Positions 1 to 13,415 of a stretch of 64,000 nucleotides of DNA are shown piece by piece. This DNA comes from Escarpia spicata (Eukaryota; Annelida; Polychaeta; Sabellida; Siboglinidae). A program made the position numbers and the translations under genes. The notes beneath the pieces are model-generated. The model was not told the origin of the DNA. It did no database searches and worked only from the letters and a program-made list of their open reading frames with translations. The first letter of the stretch is position 1, and each line of letters starts with the position of its first letter. The stretch is taken from assembly GCA_963995525.1 (NCBI GenBank), contig OZ023206.1:48835981-48899980 (forward strand), in the 5' to 3' direction.

Positions 1-190
1 TACGCACGCACGCTCACACACACACACACACAACACACACACGCCCGCACACATGAACTCACAAGGAAACGTATCAAGCTAACGAACAAGCGTACACACG
101 AACACGCCCATAAATCTACATGCACCCGCACATGTACGCACACCCCACGCACGCATATGCGCGCACCTGCTCACACGCACCGATGGACAT
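1..190. repeat. CA-rich low-complexity sequence
   Basis: Interrupted CA/ACGC/CACACG simple repeat, running off the left edge. It codes for nothing recognisable. Confidence 0.8.
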
Positions 191-2715
191 ACATTTATAA
201 CAGAACAGTACTGGCTAGTATTCGTTTTGCTGAGCTACACGAACACACGCCTGATGACGACCTTGTTTTTGGCAGTCAGCCAAAGGTATAACCCTCTCCA
301 ACTGGCTTAGTAGTTAAAGCTGCTGACGGGCTTTAAAATACTGCGGGGATTTTCCCACCCTTTCAGCGTTCAGTCGTGATTGGTTGGCTACGCATAGGTG
401 AATTGCTGTATCTGTTCGCATGCTGTCGGCTTTTGTCGGCTTGTCGCATTGCATTTGCAACAACATACAATTAATCACGTTTCACGACACTGTAGCAAAG
501 AGGTTAGGGGAATACAATGATGGATCGCGTTTAACGTCGCATAATAATTTACCGACGCTGTCCAACGCCAAACCTTGTTGGTTTGCTAACGCATCAGTTT
601 ACTACAAATTGTGTTCATTGCCAATTCGATTCTATAGCAAATTTCTCCCGTGCCAAACCAGTCTTCCCCCAAATCAATAGATTACAAAGTTAGTTATCAG
701 GTAGGTGTAACGCACATTTGGGGGTCGTCCACAACTACAACATTTATCTCATTAAAAAAGCGTAGCAATTATGATATAGAACCTCCTATCTCCACCCAAA
801 TTTATTCTCTATCATCTCAATACGTTTCAAAAATTGTGTGTTCGTATGCAAGACAGTTATGACACAATAGGAACGATCCCTTTGTGAGCTCAGTTGCTAC
901 GTAGTCTTGATCTGTTAACATGGTATTAGTATTGGCAATAGATGTAATCAACTGCTTTATTTCCCTTTGTCGCATTCGAAACATATTAAAGGAAAAACTT
1001 CGCTTATTATTACAGTTATTAGTTGGCCGTCGGATATTTACTCCGCATTCGTTCAATAACATACAGAGCAAATTAACATCATTATAGTGCTACACCTGGT
1101 ACTTTATTAGTACACACAAAACAAACGTCTGTTGTGAAAATAATTCCGCTATCAAGATATGACACCATATCGACGCACTTGTATTTCGTCTGTTATATTT
1201 CCCACGTTTCAAATTATAGCGGCTTACTCCATATTGAAAACACTGTGTTGAATGGCGTACCTGCAATTCGATAACAAGTTCCATGATTGGATAGTTTTTT
1301 AATTAGAAAAAAACTGTTGGTAAGGTTTCTGATCAGTACACCTGATCATTACACAACCAGTCCTGACTGATCTTTGTAAATTTCTTCCTGGTCCATTTAT
1401 CGATATAGCTAATTATGTGGTGTGTAGTTGCGTTGACACTGCGATAGTGTGATGCACCTGGCGCCACTGTGCACACATTGCTAACAAAGAAATCCCGCAC
1501 GAACAATTCCCAACACAGCCGAGAGTCCCAAAACATAGGAAGTTCGAACGATTTTGCGAAAATCGGATATATACTAAAAACTAATTCGGCGAGATCGAGA
1601 CAGATCTAATTTGTATTGGATGAAAACAACATTAGATTATATCATTACAGTCTCGTTGAAATCATTCCCGTGCCAAATAACAATAATCAGTCGACATACA
1701 TTGCGGAACGTCAACAATGTACACCTATACCCCACCACCTGACCTAGTCCAAGTCACTTATATGGCCTTCCATTCAAAAATGTTTACGGCCCCTTCTATA
1801 AACTCCCAAATGCCAGACTAACCAACTGAATATAGCAGAAATAACCCGAGGGTCATGGTCTGTCTGACACGAATAACGTTTGAACAAATGTGAGGCATTA
1901 ACAATCGTAAACACATATAACAATTTGTGTCTTTTGTTGTGACAGGAAAAGCAAACATTCGTTTAAAGTGTGACTCTATTAAAATAAAACTAAACAAATT
2001 TCATTTTTTAAATAAAAGTGTCATTACATACACATGCGCAACTTAGCTAACACTTTTAGCTGTCACGTGAAGACTCTTTATACAACATTTTAAGTGACAC
2101 ACGTATTGTCTACGTTCGCATAACAGCAGGCATGCGACATGGTATTAGCGTACAAGAATTTATTCTGTGTTGGACCGTTTCACCTTACAGTATATAGTAC
2201 ATGTAAATTACGCATGTATAATACCCTTCTATAATATCATATCATATTTATATATATAATATATATATAATATAATAGTTAAGGGAAAACAATGAAACAT
2301 GTTTGTGTTACCCTCCAAAAATAGTTAACATAAACAAACCATTTGTAAATGTAATCAGCATTTTAACTTTAATATTCTAACAGTGTTGGATTCTAACAAA
2401 GCCCCCGATATCCCGAAGGCTGATTTCTTGCTCATGACAAGTTGGACGTTAGGCTGGAGCGATGTTTTTCCTTCTGACCTAGCCTTGACATCGACCAGTT
2501 ATTTAACATACACGCGGAATGTTATCAAAAAATAATACAAACTAACATTATACATTCTACAAAAAGACCGCGCGAAACATGTTGACCTTCACCAACACTA
2601 TTCAAGGTCGGTCACCGATTCAGCATGCCTGTGGTTGGAAATTGTATGTTGCTAGTATTGAACTTGCTTCCATCTTCAGAAGAATCGGGATATAAAAAAC
2701 AACATTTAACTAGAT
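191..2715. other. Intergenic, no supported gene
   Basis: A 2.5-kb stretch downstream of the CLCA gene. ORFs of 60-86 codons occur on both strands near 0.4-1.5 kb, but none has a recognisable domain, a good splice context or a repeat relationship. An AT-rich imperfect palindrome lies near 2,230-2,275. I see no RNA gene or mobile-element termini. Confidence 0.5.
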
Positions 2716-4095
2716 AGATAATTAACTCTAGATAGCAGGTTAAGAAGGAAGCCCTTTGGCTTATCGAGAGTACAACCATTTTATCAACATGAATCCCGCC
2801 CTTCTAAGGTAAGTGTCGATTTTATTATTATACATATTAACACTACTAGCACCAACACAATCAGCAGATAATCTGTTCCATATAATTAACAGTCCTTTGT
2901 AAAAATGAGAACTTTTTTTATGTATAATATATACTGATCCTTTACTAATATCCTCTGATATTTCTATATTTGTTAACTGAGAAAAAATTTGCTATATTAA
3001 TATTTTTCTATATATTTCTTTCTAATCTCCTCTCAATCTCCTGGTTTCTAGAGTTGCTCAACCACAATCTTTTAGGCAGTTTTGGTATCATTTTAGTCGC
3101 TCTCCTCTGTACTCTTTCTAGCATATCAATTCCTTCTTGCGGTATGGACTTGCATAAATGAGGCCTAACGATATTTTGCACAGCGGTATTATTAGTTCTT
3201 TTTCCTTATACGCTATGTTTTGCCTAATTAATCCAAGGATTTGATTTCCTTTTAAGCTGCAATTCCGCACTGCTCTGAAACCGTCATTTCAACATTAATG
3301 GATAACTCTAAGTCATTTTCTTTTACAGTAGTACTTAGAACAGTACCCACCATTGTATAGTGTACATTTTCGTTCCCATGTCCTGTGTGGAGGCATTTAC
3401 ATTTCCCAAAATTGAACAACATGTGCCATTTTTCAGACCATTTCATCAACCTGTCAAGATCATCTTGTTAATGCTGTATATCTCCATCAAGTTTAATCCT
3501 TCTAAAAAAATTGTATCATCCGCATATTTCAACATCTTTCTTGTTATATAATCGTCCAAATCGTTGATATATATTAAGCATAATATAGGTCCCTGTACAG
3601 ATCCCTGTGGTACCTCACTCAAAACTTATTTCCAATTTGAAGCCTCCCCATCAACAACTACCCGTTGTCTTCTGTCAATCATCCATTTTTATATCCAGTT
3701 AGTTATACCATTCCCTATGCCATGGGTCTTTAGTTTAAGCAGAAATCTTTGATGTGGCACTTTGTCGAAAGCTTTTTGAAAATCGAGTAGATAATATCTA
3801 ATGGTAATCCCTCGTCTACCCATTCAGTGATATCTTCCAAAAAATATAACATATTTGTTAAGTATGACCTCTCTTTTAGAAACCCATATTGAGATGGGTT
3901 GATCAAGTTACGCTTAATAACAAAAAATCCAACACGTAATCTTTGATTAGTCTTTCTAATAATTTGCAAATCACCGATGTTAAACTCACTGGCTTATTGT
4001 TCTCTGACTTGTTCCTCAAACCTTTTTTAAATAACGGTATAATGTTTGCTAACGACTTGCCACGTAATCTAAATACCCAGCATTTCTGCACTGGT
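2716..4095 (-). mobile_element. LINE fragment (CR1/Jockey-like), copy A
   Basis: This is a decayed non-LTR retrotransposon on the minus strand. Reading from high to low coordinates, it has an RT N-terminal motif (KPVSLTSVICKLLERLI, near 3.95-4.03 kb), a segment corresponding to the AFDKVPH region, the WSEKWHMLFNFGKCKCLHTG motif (near 3.35-3.45 kb), and the same 3' tail as the copies at 8.4, 16.3 and 48.8 kb. Frameshifts and stops are frequent and the YADD region is not readable. It is 5'-truncated. The clade is assigned from motif style only. Confidence 0.8.
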
Positions 4096-4897
4096 AATGT
4101 ACGTACAACGCGAAATGTCGGAAGTGTAGAAAAGTAGTTGCCAAGATAAACAGTAACCCATTAAATAGGTCTATGTACAAAATTGCGCAAGAAATAAAGT
4201 TGTTGAGTATCCAGTAAGCTTTTTCCGGATAAACCACCTGCATTATATTTTATTGTAGTTGTAAAAGGCTGTATTGTGTTCACTTTTAGGTGTATGACCC
4301 AACAACTTTCTGTTTCCCTTTAAACATACTACCACCGGAGATTAATAAATGTATATTCAAGTCTTCACAACAGTAATGAAATGATTCCACCGAAAATACA
4401 ATTTTACATACAATTCAGCAATTCGCATGTGTGTATGTGTCCATATGGTTGTGTGTATGAATGTGAATGCGTATGTACGTGTCCGTGTCCGTGAGCATTG
4501 TCTGGTCATGGTTATTGTGTTTGTTGGGTGCACCAGTATATATAAATGTTGTTTTATGAACATCGAAATGTGTACAAACAAAGCATTGCAGGACAACAAT
4601 ACATTTCTCCCTTGTCTTCAACGTCGAATACATGAATGAAAGTACAACGTTTTTACAACCTATTAGTTTACATTACTATTGTTATTATTTTTGTGATTCT
4701 TCTTCTTATTATTATTATTATTATTACTATTAAGGTAATTGATACAATTTATCCAATTTTATATTACCGGTAAACAATATATGTGTGTTAACGTATGGGT
4801 TTCGTTGAGTTGATATCCCGTCTACTAGAAAAATACATCCCTAAAGGCCCAGTCAATAAACACGTATAGTTCTTCTGACGCCGAACCTAGTAGCCGT
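4096..4897. other. CLCA 3' flank
   Basis: This stretch lies between the CLCA stop codon and LINE copy A. It probably contains the CLCA 3' UTR, but I found no convincing polyadenylation signal on the minus strand. It holds a short GT-rich segment near 4,425-4,500 and an ATT trinucleotide run near 4,705-4,730. No other gene is visible. Confidence 0.4.
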
Positions 4898-5580
4898 CTA
4901 ATAATCTGGGTCAGGCTCGTAATAATTAGTTCCATTGTAATGCCAACCACCAATTGGTACTGCCAAATATCCTCTTTGTTGGCGTGTGTCCAAATGTGAT
5001 TGGTAGAAGGATGTCGATTCTCGTCCACTCCGTGGTCCAGACACATATGAATTTGTTCTTGTTACGATGTACGGCAAATGACCTCTGTTGTTGCCGTTCT
5101 TGCTAGGACGTCCCGCGTGCTTGTGTTCTCTTCCGTTGTTCCCACGCCGTACAACTTTGATAGCCAACATCAACGCGATGACGAACATCACCGGCACCCC
5201 AATTGCAAATGTCCACTTAATCGCCAGCAGCGCCTGCGCAGATACACCAATGGGTGTAACTTCCGATTCCGGTGTAGACGTGGAGTTTGCAGCAGACGTG
5301 GTCGATGGTGCTTCTGGTGGTATGTAGACAATGGCAGCTGATACAATGTTAGACATATCACTAACTCTGTTCGCACTGTGGTTAACCTTCACACCAAAGA
5401 AAAGAGTTTGGCCAACGTATGCCCCCGGAAAACGTATCACAGTTGTCTCTCTCTCAGACGGCGGCAGCGGAGAGGTTAGATTGCCTAACATCATATCGGC
5501 ATCGGTAAGTTGAGAGGCGTTCTCGAAGGAATTCCGCAACTCTTTGATGTCTCTACTGTAGCGGATGTCGTACGACGAAG
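4898..5580 (-). CDS. CLCA last exon: FnIII end, transmembrane helix, cytoplasmic tail
   Basis: This is the terminal coding exon of a calcium-activated chloride channel regulator. CLCA proteins are secreted or membrane-anchored metallohydrolase/VWA proteins that modulate calcium-activated chloride conductance. The exon follows a TTTGCAG acceptor and starts in phase 1; the split Ala codon joins the 6.8-kb exon as DTASSYDIRYS. It encodes the end of the FnIII-like domain, with sequons NAS, NLT and NHS, then a Ser/Thr/Pro-rich stalk and a hydrophobic helix (WTFAIGVPVMFVIALMLAIK, about codons 122-144). A basic cytoplasmic tail of roughly 80 residues ends in DPDY and a stop. A type I membrane topology is inferred, as in membrane-anchored family members. 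It is one long, intact reading frame. Confidence 0.92.
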
Positions 5581-6447
5581 CTGCAAACACAATGCATAAT
5601 AATATTATGTTTTCTGTTTAAAATGTTGTTGTGATTTTTGGTAAATTTCCCATCGCTTAATTGGTAACGTATTTTTATATGTACTAAAACAGTGTGTCAT
5701 CGTAATCTGTAGTGCATAGATTTCAGCGCATACATGTAGACATGCATACATGTATGCTGACTCATATACCAATCTGCATGTGTCACAATGCTCGGTAAAT
5801 ATACGGCCTGTCTGTATATTACATTGCAAAATAAACTATTCTAAACGGAACTTTATTAAAGCATTCTAGTTGCATAGACACATTGTTAAAAGGTTTTCCT
5901 AGACATGTTGGCCACAATATGTCAATGTGTTCTATCATAGAGGATGTATCTACACCGGCTGGTCAACTCACGGTATTCAATAAACGGTACAGGGTTACAC
6001 CTCTTGACGAGTGGATATTGTTTTGAATGCGGCCAAAGAAGCTAAATCGCAACATTTTCATTTTTAAAAATTATTCAAATAATTGCATTGGAAAATATAT
6101 GTTATTGCTCTCTGTTTTGGGCTAACTGTAGCAAGTACATTACTAATAATATAAACGTGTCTGAAACAAACACATTTTAAATATTATTTAAAATTCGCTT
6201 CAATATGCGAAATGTAAGTTCATATATAGCGCAGTATCCAGATCTCAAGACTGCTCAAAGCGTTTTATAATTTATTCCCTGGTAGAACTGTTCAATCGAA
6301 CACCATCACAACTTATATGTGAAGCATCTAGTAGTATCTGTAGATAATAAGCGAAGACTATTCGTACACAAGTAACTACAGCCAGGTATTAATTCATGGA
6401 GCTAAATGAACAACGAAGAGAAAACGAACTTGCCCAAGCTTCGACAC

Positions 6448-6516
6448 CGCAACACAGGATTCGAACCTGGGTTATATCGGTCGTGAATCCGGATCTCTAG
6501 CCACTGCACCACTGCG
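6448..6516 (-). other. tRNA-like sequence, probable SINE head
   Basis: On the minus strand this has a perfect B-box (GGTTCGAATCC) and an A-box-like stretch. The 7-nt ends can pair with some GU wobbles (CGCAGTG with TGTTGCG), but the T-stem has a mismatch and the body is only about 69 nt. It lies in a CLCA intron. A tRNA-derived SINE head is more likely than a functional tRNA. tRNAscan-SE would decide. Confidence 0.45.
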
Positions 6517-6624
6517 CTCTTCCATCATTTATGATCTTCATCAACATTGAGCTTAAAATGTATGACACACGAAATGATGTGGCGTTTTGGTAACGAATTT
6601 ACCCACGTTTATTTTCTTCCCTAC

Positions 6625-6849
6625 CTGTGTCCTTATCTGCGAAGTCTCCGACGGATGTCCATTGCAGTGTCATTGTCTTGTTTTCATACGACATTTCCGT
6701 GGCCTTGAGGTCTTTGACTTTGGGAGGAGGAAAAGGATACAGCCTCTTCATCTCCGCGGGCGACTTTACATTTACCACATTAATGAGTCCAGCGTCCGCG
6801 ATGCGGTCAAAAGAGTCAACTGGTTCGTAGATAGGTCCAAGCTCGTCGC
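6625..6849 (-). CDS. CLCA exon: FnIII-like segment
   Basis: This 225-bp exon lies between CTATCAG and GTAGGG. It begins with two bases completing a codon and ends with one, matching both neighbours. The translation starts DELGPIYEPVDSF, and the Pro-rich PPPKVKDLKATEM corresponds to the family's P-G-x-I-T-D-L-K-A segment that opens the FnIII-like domain. NKT is a sequon and TLQWTSVGDF the conserved Trp strand. It is open throughout. Assigned from CLCA alignment known to me. Confidence 0.9.
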
Positions 6850-7396
6850 CTGATAGACAAATGATACAAGCACTAATTAATAAAATGTGTACAACAATGT
6901 ATTGTATTAAATGACGCGTGGTAGATAACTACTAAATTGTAGTTGTACATGCTTACACTTCCGACGGTCAGATGGAATATACATATGTAATTAAATGAAA
7001 GTATAATCCCCAATGTGTTTGCAAATTATCGCCATTTCTATGTAAATACATCACAGGTCACCGTGTTGTGCTTATTGTGCAACACCGCGTTAACGAAATG
7101 TGTTGTATACCAACCAGATAATGCAATCGTATCATGGCATCACAATGAATTAACATATATTGTATTCTTATTTTACATTACAAACCTACTAAAAAAATTA
7201 AAAAAACAAGAAGTTTATTTAACCCCAAATTAAATTATACATTGTGCAGAATATATGTATATTACTATATTATATACTTCGACTATAATAAAACGAAACC
7301 ATTAAGAGCATCGAATTTATATTCACTTATGCAGGCACACATCACCGATACAATGTATTTTTACAGCAAACAAAGCACTAGCCGGGTTGAATTGAC

Positions 7397-8465
7397 GTTC
7401 GTAGATCAAAGCTTTCGACAAAGTGCCACATCAAAGAGTTCTGCTTCAACTAAAGGTCCATTGCATAGGAAATGGTATGACTAACTGGATATAAAAATGG
7501 ATGATTGACAGAAGACAACGTGTAGTAGCTTCAAACTGGAAATCGGTATTGAGTGGGGTACCACAGGGATCAGTATTAGGACCTATATTATTCTTAATAT
7601 ATATCAATGATTTGGATGGTGAAATAACAAGCAAGGTGTTGAAATTTGCGGATGATACAAAAGTGTTTAGAATGATTAAAAGTGAAGGAGATAGACAGCA
7701 TTTACAAGATGATCTTGACAGGTTGATCAAATGGTCTGAAAAGTGGCAAATGCTGTTCAATTTTTGGAAATGTAAATGCCTCCACACAGGACATGGGAAC
7801 GAAGATATAGAATATACAATGGGGGGTACTGTACTAAATACTACTATAAAACAAAGGACTTCGGGTTAACCAATAGTGCTGATATGAGGAAAATATATAA
7901 TAATACCGCTGTACAAAACAATAGTGAGGCCTCATTTAGAATATTGTATACAAGCGTGGAGGCCATATCGCAAGAAGGACATAGATATGCTAGAAAGAGT
8001 ACAGAGGAGAGCGACTAAAATGATACCAAAACTGAGGGATCTTAGTTATGAAATCCGTCTAAAATGATGTGGTTTAACAACACTAGAGACCAGGAGATTG
8101 AAAAGAGATCAGATAGAAGTGTTTAAAATAATGACAATATTGATAGAAATATTGTTTTCTCAGTTACGAAAGATAGAAGGACTAGAGGACATGAAGTTAC
8201 ATTAGCAAAGGAGCAGTGTAGACTAGCTATAAGAAAGTTCTCATTTTCACAAAGGACTGTAAATGAATGGAATAGATTATCTGCTGATTGCGTGGGTGCT
8301 AGTAGCGTGAATATGTTTACAAATAAAATCGACACACACCTCAGAAAGGCAGGATACACATAGATAAAAGGGTTGGACTCTCGATAAGCCAAAAGGCTTC
8401 CTTGTCCACCTGACATGTTAATTAGCTGGGTGGCAATCTTGTTAAATCTTGTTAAATCACTCCCG
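7397..8465 (+). mobile_element. LINE fragment (CR1/Jockey-like), copy B
   Basis: A 5'-truncated non-LTR retrotransposon inserted in a CLCA intron, antisense to the gene. It shows the RT motifs AFDKVPH, then GVPQGSVLGPILFLIYINDL (about 7,550-7,610), KFADDTKVF (the catalytic DD box) and WSEKWQMLFNF. The C-terminal RVQRRATKMIPKLRDL segment follows, then a 3' tail shared with copies A, C and D. A single open frame covers 7,501-7,869, making this the best-preserved RT core in the window, but frameshifts and stops follow it. It is not active. Confidence 0.88.
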
Positions 8466-8559
8466 TGAGACATGTTAGCATATGTTTAATGCGGTGCAAA
8501 TATTGGTACAACATAACTAACTGGGTTCCATCAACATCGAATTCACTGCTACAACCTAC

Positions 8560-8727
8560 TTCCGTTAATGGCAGCGAGGCGGTAAGCACGTGTTCCGCTC
8601 CCAGTAACCAGTCTCGTCTCGTTGTCCTCTTTGGCCGCAGCCCGTATCTTCACTGTGAACGTCCCAGCAGTCGTGAACTCGAAGAGTATGAGTGAATAGT
8701 ACCCGTCATCTTTCACGACGTCCACAC
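8560..8727 (-). CDS. CLCA exon: beta-sandwich segment (KDDG motif)
   Basis: This 168-bp exon follows ATATACAG. The split Gly codon joins the previous exon as DDGLG-VDVVKDDGYYS, matching the family motif LLDNGAGADATKDDGVYS. FEFTTAGTFTVKIRAAA is the conserved strand that follows. The donor is GTAGGT. A second candidate 4 bp downstream (GTTGTA) would break the phase with the 6.8-kb exon, so the first is chosen. Confidence 0.9.
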
Positions 8728-9189
8728 CTGTATATGTGCAAACATGCATATAGTCCTGGGGCGCATTTCCAATAGAACCATATAGCAACAATTATATTAT
8801 TATGGAGGAATGCATTAATTCGTTTTGATAGTACGTTGACGTGTGTGGCTCCCTCTTGTGGAGTTGGTTTCGTTCCGTGGCAGCAACATCTGTCTGAACT
8901 ATTGGGACTTCGTGTCTAGATCTCGTGAATCGGCTGTCAGGTCCTCAGTTTGCTTCGCTAATCGCCAAAGTATCTTTACTCTCGTAACACACTGTGCGTC
9001 AGCTATCTACACATCACTTCTTTATTGTCAACTCGTGAACTTGCTATGTAAAACACCTTAGGGCCTGTACGACGGCCAATGACCCTTAGCCAGAGACCCG
9101 TGGTCCCATTATTGGAACGATTTTTTAGTCACAACGTTTTTTCGTTTTTTTTCTTCAAATAACGTGTCTATTGGCCTTCGGATAATTTA

Positions 9190-10030
9190 AGATTTGTTTT
9201 TCATAATGCAACATAGTGTGGTTTTATTTCCCAATAACGAGTTCGAAACATTGTCTAAGTTGTCAAAAGAAAGGCATTGTGATAGATTTGAAAGAGAGAG
9301 CAGGATTGTAGTTTTAAGTTTTGATGTTTTACCCTACGCGTATTTTGAATCAGCACATCACGCCAGCAACATCGGTGCGGAATCTAAGAGTGATTTTTTA
9401 TAGTACATTCAGTTTCCGACAACACATATTTCAAACATGCGGTTTTTATCATATTCGTGATCTTCGCCGTATTCGCCAGTATATATCATTTACCGTTGCT
9501 TAAACTATTGCAACACCGCTTGTTAGCAGCAGACTTGACTATTGCTATTCCCTCCTATATAATATCGCTAGCAAGGGTATAACAAAACTCCAACGTGTCC
9601 AAAATTGTCTGGCAAGGGTAGTTACAAGATCTTCTCTTTTTTATCGTTCTGTACCACTTTTGAAGTCTTTGCATTGGCTTCCTGTACGATATCGTATACT
9701 ATTTAAGATATCAACCATTGCAGGCACTGTCCAGTAATCAACCATCGTATTTGCAGTCACTACTTACTCCTGTAAAAAAAACTATCTAGCTTCGACCATC
9801 AAATTCTTACCTACTTTTTGTTCCTAGAGTCAACACTAACATTGGAACTAGGGCTTTTTCTGTTGCTGCCAACTACTCTTTGGAATATGTTCCCCCTTAG
9901 TATTAGATCAATGAAAATATTACAAAATTCCGTCGTTCTTTAAAAACTTTAAAAACTGCTTATGGATTTTGAAATTGACCAATCCTTTTATGTTGATGCG
10001 CCTCTTAGCTTGGTTTCCAAGGATTTAGGC
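9190..10030 (+). mobile_element. Decayed L2-like LINE 3' region
   Basis: Conceptual translation with frameshifts gives the C-terminal RT-domain hallmarks of L2/CR1-type LINEs: FYHIRDLRRIR, SSRLDYCYSLLYNIA (after correcting one base), KLQRVQNCLARVVTRS and LLKSLHWLPVRYRI. It lies in the CLCA intron between 8,728 and 10,908, antisense to the gene. Stops and indels are numerous, so this is an old fossil. It is a different family from copies A-E. Confidence 0.8.
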
Positions 10031-10423
10031 GCAACATATGTTACTCTTATTATTATCATTATTAAGTTCGAGTATTTTACGAGCCTCAACAGGGTGCAGT
10101 GAGAGATCTCTTGATAGTTATCGGTGGGTGCTGTTGTAGGTTTTCGGCGAGCCTCAGCCCAAAAATGTTCACCACGTTCCGACGCCTATGACGAATGCAT
10201 GAAAATGTCACAATCTGATAAGTCAAAGGACAAATAAAGCGTTCTTCACTTAAACTGGCCTTGTCTTTCTTGAAATTGAACTATCACGACGACACTGTTG
10301 AGTCCGCCACTTACAAGTCTGCCGCCTGCCAACATTGGTATCTTCGCAATTTTTGAGTGAACTATGCACTAATAATTTTAAACATGTATCAACATATATA
10401 TGTATATACCATATATAACAATA

Positions 10424-10454
<31 letters not shown>

Positions 10455-10908
10455 ATAATATATATATATATAACATCAGTATTACTTTAACTTGCTGGAT
10501 GAATACTTAATTTTTGTTATGTTTTAGAAATAACATATATTTAAGTAACGCAACCGCCCGATTGAACAAAACCCTAAAGTACTTTCACGTTATTTCTTGT
10601 AAACGTCCAAGTAAACCACATTAAATAGAATTACTTACATTTCTGGCTAACAGGTCTCAAGCAATACGCCATATTTAATGTGATGTCATCTAAAGAAATA
10701 TACCACGATTAGTACACGAATTCACTTGCTTTGTGTATTTTTGTTATAAGCTGTTATAATATAATATTTATAAGTGCCATTTTAAAATGACTAAGCAATA
10801 ATTAATGTGACTTAAATCAGTGATTTGTAAAGTTTGCTCAATCAAATCGCTAGACACAACATATTTTGTCTACCGAATTGTTACAGAGAAAGAAAGCTTC
10901 CATCAGAC

Positions 10909-11034
10909 CCAGTCCGTCATCCTTCATCAGTTTCCAAGGCAACGACCCGACTTGAACTTCGACCTTTGCTCCGATTACGGGAGTATAACCTTTCTTCACT
11001 TGAGCCCGCAGGACGAGCTGTAACGTTGATGGAT
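10909..11034 (-). CDS. CLCA exon: beta-sandwich segment
   Basis: This 126-bp exon follows GCCGACAG, starts and ends in phase 1, and reads DPSTLQLVLRAQVKKGYTP, then WKLMKDDGLG. This corresponds to the family segment containing VYANIRQGASPIL and LELLDNGAG. The donor (GTCTGA) is weak. The choice rests on phase agreement and the fused motif with the next exon. Confidence 0.85.
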
Positions 11035-11219
11035 CTGTCGGCATAAATATCACAAATATATGGTCACGCATAGGCCTATGCACACATATATACGATAAGA
11101 GGATTGTAATTTAGTCGAGGTTACGAGAAATGTTATAAAGAGTCGCACCGCTATAATAGGTCGACACTATCCGCAAAGCGAATAGAACGCATCCTTGTCC
11201 TATTAGTACGAACATATTT

Positions 11220-11650
11220 AGACGGTGGCGTGATGGACCGAAATATATCGAAACATATGAAAGAGAAAATTATGAAAGTGTGTTTTACTCCGGCATACAT
11301 ACATGGTCTGGAGACAGTGGCGCTGACAGAACAACAACAACAGAAGCTGCAAGTGTGTGAGAACAACTGGGTTAGAAGGATAAAGAACAAAGATGGTAGG
11401 CAGAAGAAGAACGAATGACCTGAGAAAAGAAGTTGGAATGCAATATAGTGAAACAGGAAGACTACTGAGAAGCCGGATGAGATGGGCAGGCCACTTGGCG
11501 AGGATGGATGACGGAAAAATAGCAAAGAGAGCAGAGGCGGAACAACATAAAGGACACAGACGGGGATGGCCACAGCTGAGATGAGAGTACAACGTGGGTA
11601 GAGACATGAGAAGATCAGACGAGGATGAAAGATGCCGTATACGCCGTACA
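11220..11650 (+). mobile_element. RTE-like LINE 3' fragment
   Basis: Two overlapping frames encode the C-terminus typical of RTE-like endonuclease-reverse transcriptases: an IHGLETVALTEQQQQKLQ segment (the 'LYGSETWALT' region) and RMRWAGHLARMDDGKIAKR. A frameshift separates them near 11,395. It lies in a CLCA intron. Only the 3' tail is present. Confidence 0.8.
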
Positions 11651-11705
11651 TACACTGACGAAACCAATTATATATACGTCTATTTTGATGGTTTAACACA
11701 CATAC

Positions 11706-11850
11706 CATCGAAGTCAATCGTCTGTTGACTGAGGAAAGCTCGCGCTCGGATTGGGTATATGTCGTCAGACGGAGACTTAGATGTGACGAGTAACTGGGTG
11801 ACCGTTGTCGATTGGCCAGTGTTCTTCAGAATAATAGTCCATAAACCGAC
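11706..11850 (-). CDS. CLCA exon: post-VWA beta-sandwich
   Basis: A 145-bp exon between GATAAAAG and GTATGT, phase 0 to phase 1. It reads VGLWTIILKNTGQSTTVTQL, which corresponds to the family's VGTWKYSLQASSQTLTLTVTS. It has no stops. The exon is hidden inside a longer out-of-frame low-complexity ORF and was found by homology and phase. Confidence 0.88.
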
Positions 11851-12065
11851 CTTTTATCAAAACATATGGGAATATGGTGAGATTCGGTGTAACATTTTTG
11901 GTCCAAGTTAGTAAAAATAGAAAATGCAAGAACGATACTGTTTTTGTGGTGTAGGGAGTTGGGCATTGATTAGGTAGAACGATATAAAGATACATAGACA
12001 GAGAGAGGGAGAAAAGAGAGAGAAAGAGAGAGACTGGGAGAAAGAGAGAGAAAGACAAACAAAGT

Positions 12066-12279
<214 letters not shown>

Positions 12280-12524
12280 TACAAGACAGAGATGAACACA
12301 GATACGGAGGCGGAGAAAGTAACATATACAAAGCTATTCAAACAGAAAAGGCAAACACAATCGTAGGGTGCTCATTGTGTTCAGCTCAGAAATTTATATT
12401 GATTTTGAAAGGAAAAAAGACTACTACAGGTGATACATTATTAATTACATGGGGTAGACATGTTTGTTTCATGGGGTAAAAGTCAAACTCGATCGCTACA
12501 GTTTCCAAAATATTAAACATGCAC

Positions 12525-12755
12525 CTCCGTTTCATTTTGTATTGATATCGTTACTGTCTTTGAAACCACATTGTTGGTATTGTGCGGTACATCGGCGCGG
12601 TAGACGGCTCCACTCGGTGACATCACAGCAACATCCAAAGTCCAACTTCCGGCGGAGGAGAAAGTGAACTCTGTGTCTCGTCCAACACTCGAGTCGATGT
12701 TCACAGATCTGTTTACTTCCATATTAGTTCCGATCGAAACGGACTCCAGTTTTAA
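12525..12755 (-). CDS. CLCA exon: segment after VWA
   Basis: A 231-bp exon (77 codons, phase 0 to 0) after TTGTTGTAG. LKLESVSIGTNMEVNRSVNI and DSSVGRDTEFTF match the family pattern IQLESKGL...VIVDSTVGKDTLF. SPSGAVYRADVP corresponds to DPSGQKQGGFVVD. The donor GTGCAT is poor, but the frame joins the next exon cleanly. Confidence 0.9.
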
Positions 12756-12842
12756 CTACAACAAATAAACTGGATCATATTATTCGGGCTAATTAATAAC
12801 AGTAATAAGTACATTGATAATCCTTTTTAATCTTATGCAAAA

Positions 12843-13062
12843 TGTAGATAGGTAGGTAAGCAGGTAGGTGGTACAGACAGATAGACAAACTTATATAAAG
12901 ATATACAGGTAGATAAAAAGATAGATATATACATAGATAGATAGACTGACAGATAGATAGATACACAGATATCAAGACATACGTGTGTGTATATATATAT
13001 ATATATATAGACATATATATATAGATATATATAGAAAGCTAGATATATATATGTATATATAT

Positions 13063-13097
<35 letters not shown>

Positions 13098-13415
13098 AAT
13101 ATATATATATATAAATATACATATATATGTATCAATAAATTTATATATAGATAGATAGATAGATAGATAGACAAACATACAGACAGACAGACAGACAGAC
13201 AGACAGACTAACAACCAGACAGACAGACAGATATATATATACATAGGTAGACAGACAGACATATATATATATATATATATATATATAGACTTACAGACAG
13301 ACAGATATACAGATAGACTGATAGACAATTAGACACACATACAGACACACAGACAAAGATGCAGGTAGACAGACAGACAAACAGACAAAGATACAGATAT
13401 ACAAACATACAGATA
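12843..13415. repeat. GATA/GACA and (AT)n compound microsatellite
   Basis: Interspersed TAGA/GATA, CAGA and pure AT runs over about 570 bp in a CLCA intron. The YIYIYI/CLSVCL ORFs on the minus strand are artefacts of the repeat. Confidence 0.95.
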